The translations under genes were made by a program, and so were the position numbers. From contig NZ_ML133692.1 of NCBI RefSeq assembly GCF_003985155.1, positions 186,001 to 250,000 on the forward strand: DNA of 64,000 nt. The letters run 5' to 3'. The DNA comes from Rhizobium vallis. GTDB lineage: Bacteria > Pseudomonadota > Alphaproteobacteria > Rhizobiales > Rhizobiaceae. The notes below the pieces were generated by a model that was not told where the DNA came from, did not search any database, and saw nothing but the letters and a program-made list of their open reading frames with translations. Positions 61,324 through 64,000 of the stretch are shown piece by piece. The number at the start of each line of letters is the position of its first letter. Positions within the stretch are counted from its first letter, which is position 1.

Positions 61324-61662
61324 TCACATCTGCAGGCGCGGGCGTACCTCGACCGAACCCTTGTCGGAGATCGGAACACGCGTCGCCCATTCAAGCGCGG
61401 TATCCATGTCGGGAACTTCGATCAGATAAAAGCCGCCGAGCAGTTCCTTGCCCTCCGGATAGGGGCCGTCCTGAACATCATGGTCCTCGCCTTTGCGGCG
61501 CACGATCGTGCCGGTCTCCGGGCCGGTCAGCCCGGCGCCGCCGGTCATGATGCCTGCCTGGGCAAGCGCCTTGCTGTAGGCGATCCAGCCGTCGCGATAG
61601 GCAGGATCGCTGCGCCGGGCAAAATCCTCGGCGCCTTCGCGGATGATGAGGGCATATTGCAT
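61324..61662 (-). CDS. YCII-related DGPF-domain protein
   Basis: A 112-residue protein: MQYALIIREGAEDFARRS, then GGAGLTGPETGTIVRRKG, then the family signature DGPYPEGKELLGGFYLIEV. These proteins co-occur with ECF42 sigma factors, as here (7-base gap, same strand). The molecular role is unknown; a signal or substrate-binding partner is likely. Start at ATG 61662; the longer frame to 61770 lacks support. Confidence 0.88.
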   Translation of the reverse strand: MQYALIIREGAEDFARRSDPAYRDGWIAYSKALAQAGIMTGGAGLTGPETGTIVRRKGEDHDVQDGPYPEGKELLGGFYLIEVPDMDTALEWATRVPISDKGSVEVRPRLQM

Positions 61663-61928
61663 GGAAAACTCCTGATCTCGTGTTGGCGTTGATCCGGGCA
61701 TGTCGATATCGGGGACGGATGGCCCGAAAGCTGCGAAGCCCGGCGGAGCGGCGGGGCCGTTCCGATACAATGAGGCGCGGCCACGGGTCGTTTCGACATG
61801 GCTTTCAAAAAAGATGCGAAAGAGAAAAAATGGCGCCGAAAATCAGGAGCAAGCGGGCTCAAGGGCACCGGCGCTGCTCAGGGGCGCGAAAGAGCAGGGG
61901 TGGCGTTGACGCCGCCCCTGCCGATCTA

Positions 61929-62117
61929 TCAGGATTCGGCCTTCGTCTGGTCGACGACTTCGGCACCGGGCGTGTTCTTCTTGATGGATTCGATGGCGCT
62001 CATGGCGGAGGCCTTCGCCTTGTAGCCCTCGGACGAGAACATGGCTTCGCCATTCGATGCCTTGAAGCGGAAGCGGAACTCGCCCGCCTTATCCTTATAA
62101 ACTTCGAATTTATACAT
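61929..62117 (-). CDS. DUF1508 (YegP-like) small protein
   Basis: A 62-residue protein (MYKFEVYKDKAGEFRFRFKA, then GEAMFSSEGYKAKASAMSAIESI) of the DUF1508 family. Each unit is a small alpha/beta domain and bigger members have two tandem copies; this has one. Function is unknown. It lies alone, upstream of (that is, to the right of) the DGPF gene. Confidence 0.88.
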   Translation of the reverse strand: MYKFEVYKDKAGEFRFRFKASNGEAMFSSEGYKAKASAMSAIESIKKNTPGAEVVDQTKAES

Positions 62118-62273
62118 GGATGTCTCCCGAAACGCTGAATTGCAACCATCAGCTTAGTGGAGGCTAGATCAAAATGGCGAGCTTTTCCACTGCCTTAATT
62201 AGAATTCGATTGCTTAGCGTCCAATTGTCACCGCTTCCATTGGGCGCAAGTGAATGAAAGCGGTGCTCCGGTA

Positions 62274-63266
62274 TCACTCCATCTGGATGTTGGCGCCCCT
62301 GACGACCGGTCCCCATTTGGCAAGCTCGGCCTTCACGTGGGCCGCGAGTTCCTCCGGGGTCGAGCCGACGATGGTGGCGCTGAACTCCTTCATACGCTCG
62401 GCAACGGCCGGGTCCGCGAGCGCTTTCCTGGCTGAGGCGTTGAGGCGCGTCACCGCTTCGCTTGGCGTCTTGGCCGGAGCAAACAGCGCGTTCCACGTAT
62501 AGGTCTCGTAGCCTGGTATGCCCGACTCGGCGATCGTGGGAACGTCGGGGAAGGAGGGTGCGCGCTCGGCTGTCGTCACCGCCAGCGCTCGCAGGGTACC
62601 CGCCTTGATGTGGCCGGACGAAGAGGGCAGGTTGTCGAACATGATTGGCACCTGGTTGCCGATGACGTCGTTCAGCGCCGGACCGGCTCCCTTGTACGGG
62701 ATGTGCTGCATGCTGACGCCGGCCATGCTCTTGAACAACTCGCCGGAAAGATGCAGCGGCGTGCCGTTGCCCGACGAGGCGTAGCTGTATTTGTCGGGCT
62801 CGGCCTTCAAGAGCGCGATCAGCTCCTGCACCGTCTTGGCCGGCAGCTCGGGATTGACGACCAGCACGTTCGGCACGACGACGAGCAGCGAGACCGGCGC
62901 GAAATCCTTCTCTGGATCATAGGGCGTCGATTTGAGGATCAGCGGATTGAGCGCATGGGTCGCGACCGTTCCCATCAGGATGGTGTAGCCGTCAGGTTCG
63001 GCACGCGCGACATTGCCGGCGCCGAGATTGCCGCCGGCGCCGGCGACGTTCTGGACGATCACCTGCTGGCCGAGATCCTCCGACATCTTCTGCGCGATGA
63101 TGCGGGCGACGACATCGGTCGAGCCGCCAGCTGCAAAGGGCACGACCATGGTGATCGGGCGATCCGGAAAATCCGCCGCGGCGGACGTCGCGCCGAGACC
63201 GAGCGTTGCAGTCAGGCCGAGAGCGAGCGCAAGGCCCGTGCGTCGCGTGATATCGGAAAGCGCCAT
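62274..63266 (-). CDS. TctC/Bug family periplasmic solute-binding protein
   Basis: A 330-residue secreted binding protein. The signal peptide is LALALGLTATLGLGATSAAA. The mature protein has RPITMVVPFAAGGSTDVVAR and the PDGYTILMGTVATHALNPL motif typical of tripartite tricarboxylate transporter receptors. No TctA or TctB membrane gene is adjacent, so it is an orphan in the Bug style. The ligand is probably a carboxylate but is not predictable. Confidence 0.92.
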   Translation of the reverse strand: MALSDITRRTGLALALGLTATLGLGATSAAADFPDRPITMVVPFAAGGSTDVVARIIAQKMSEDLGQQVIVQNVAGAGGNLGAGNVARAEPDGYTILMGTVATHALNPLILKSTPYDPEKDFAPVSLLVVVPNVLVVNPELPAKTVQELIALLKAEPDKYSYASSGNGTPLHLSGELFKSMAGVSMQHIPYKGAGPALNDVIGNQVPIMFDNLPSSSGHIKAGTLRALAVTTAERAPSFPDVPTIAESGIPGYETYTWNALFAPAKTPSEAVTRLNASARKALADPAVAERMKEFSATIVGSTPEELAAHVKAELAKWGPVVRGANIQME

Positions 63267-63409
63267 TCCTATCTCCTCCCAAGGATTTCAGCAGCAATAT
63301 CCCCACCCCGGGGCATAAGGAGGTTAGGGCGGGGGGCTGGAAAGACAACCGCAGGGAGGGGCGGTCGAGCTCAGACTTTAGTCGTTGACGATGAGTAGGC
63401 GTGTGCGTT

Positions 63410-64000
63410 CTATTTCGCCGCAGCGAGCACGTCTTCGTTGGCGGCATCGAATTGCAGCCGCGCCAGCCGAGCATAGATGCCGCCCTGGCGGATCAGGCTC
63501 TGGTGCGGGCCCTCCTCGACGACACGGCCCTGGTCCATGACGAGGATACGGTCGGCCTTAAGCACGGTTGCCAGCCGATGCGCAATGACGAGCGTCGTGC
63601 GGCCGTCCACAAGGCCGTCGAGCGCCTTCTGCACCAGCGTCTCGCTTTCGGCGTCGAGCGCCGAGGTCGCCTCGTCGAGCAGCAGCACGGGCGCGTTCTT
63701 CAGGATGGCGCGGGCAATGGCGATGCGCTGACGCTGGCCGCCGGAAAGCGTCACGCCGCGCTCGCCGACTTCGGTCTCGTAGCCTTTGTCCAGGCGGGCG
63801 ACGAATTCGTCGGCCTGGGCCGCAAGGGCGGCGGCGCGGACCTCCTCGCGCGAGGCGCCCGGGCGGCCGAAGGCGATGTTGTCGTGGATCGAGGCGGCGA
63901 AGATGGTGACGTCCTGCGGCACGATGGCGATGCGCTGGCGCAACTCGTCCGGCGTCGTCAGCCGCGCGTCGACGTCGTCGATCTTCACGCTGCCCTGCTG
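63410..64000 (-). CDS. ABC exporter ATP-binding domain (5' part outside window)
   Basis: The C-terminal part of an ABC transporter ATPase domain; the frame is open beyond 64000. The Q-loop is RIAIVPQDVTIF, the signature is VTLSGGQRQRIAIARAIL, Walker B is VLLLDEATSALDAES and the switch His is in VIAHRL. It resembles the exporter type with fused membrane segments, to be expected upstream. It ends 143 bp from the start of the binding-protein gene downstream. It is not closely related to the gene at 41136 in the compared motifs. Confidence 0.88.
   Translation of the reverse strand, partial: QQGSVKIDDVDARLTTPDELRQRIAIVPQDVTIFAASIHDNIAFGRPGASREEVRAAALAAQADEFVARLDKGYETEVGERGVTLSGGQRQRIAIARAILKNAPVLLLDEATSALDAESETLVQKALDGLVDGRTTLVIAHRLATVLKADRILVMDQGRVVEEGPHQSLIRQGGIYARLARLQFDAANEDVLAAAK

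Noticed and set aside
61798..62025. Plus-strand 75-residue frame starting MAFKKDAKEKKW
   Set aside because: It overlaps the clear DUF1508 gene on the other strand and becomes nonsense-like after about 30 residues. The basic start is curious but not enough.
1..64000. tRNA or rRNA genes
   Set aside because: I saw no tRNA-like cloverleaf ending or rRNA segment when reading the intergenic regions; a covariance search was not possible.

Overview
The window looks like chromosomal DNA of a Rhizobium species in the R. leguminosarum/etli group. Codon use is GC-rich. The genes include a Brucella-type Omp10 lipoprotein, homospermidine synthase, a GapR-type DUF2312 protein and DUF1036/DUF1244 proteins. 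Three families of palindromic intergenic repeat typical of rhizobia are present. Species assignment is by pattern recognition, not a database search.

Layout. 1-6000 is envelope and sugar-nucleotide metabolism: a truncated lytic transglycosylase, GalU, a beta-barrel outer membrane protein, arabinose-5-phosphate isomerase, and an NfeD/SPFH membrane pair. 6150-16000 is mostly minus-strand housekeeping: ferrochelatase, a 5'-nucleotidase fused to LysM, Omp10, homospermidine synthase, a PabB/PabC-like pair and an M3 peptidase. 16270-24300 holds an orphan sigma-54 response regulator, a DUF882 M15-like peptidase, a GapR-like protein, N-formylglutamate amidohydrolase and a DUF1036-pyruvate kinase operon.

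24300-35130 is more accessory: a LysE exporter, a tautomerase-cupin-DUF4865 operon divergent from a LysR gene, a phytanoyl-CoA dioxygenase gene behind a short leader-peptide-like ORF, a GlxA-type regulator, an SDR, threonine dehydratase, gamma-glutamyltransferase and a hydrolase. 35240-40870 returns to core genes: L36, purEK, two divergent DUF465 genes, an ArsR regulator, a TSUP carrier, a ThiE-like protein and a Sel1-repeat protein. An ABC exporter gene (41136-42827) of visibly different base composition follows.

42836-56822 is a complete chemosensory cluster: a divergent soluble chemotaxis-related protein, then STAS, CheY, CheA, CheW, three chemoreceptors, a second CheW, CheR and CheB. The receptors share nearly identical signalling domains but carry 0, 3 and 1 copies of a 39-residue HAMP-like unit after the first HAMP. 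There is no CheD, CheZ or flagellar gene beside it. From memory it resembles the second (non-major) che cluster of R. leguminosarum.

56823-64000 holds an inositol monophosphatase, a MotA/MotB-like ion-channel pair, an ECF sigma factor with a DGPF/YCII partner (ECF42 style), a DUF1508 protein, an orphan TctC-type binding protein, and the end of an ABC exporter gene that leaves the window.

The items most worth a second look are the leaderless 16-codon ORF with its own promoter-like sequence ahead of the dioxygenase gene, the variable-number HAMP-like repeats in the tandem receptors, and the MotA/MotB-like pair close to a chemosensory cluster with no flagellar genes in view.
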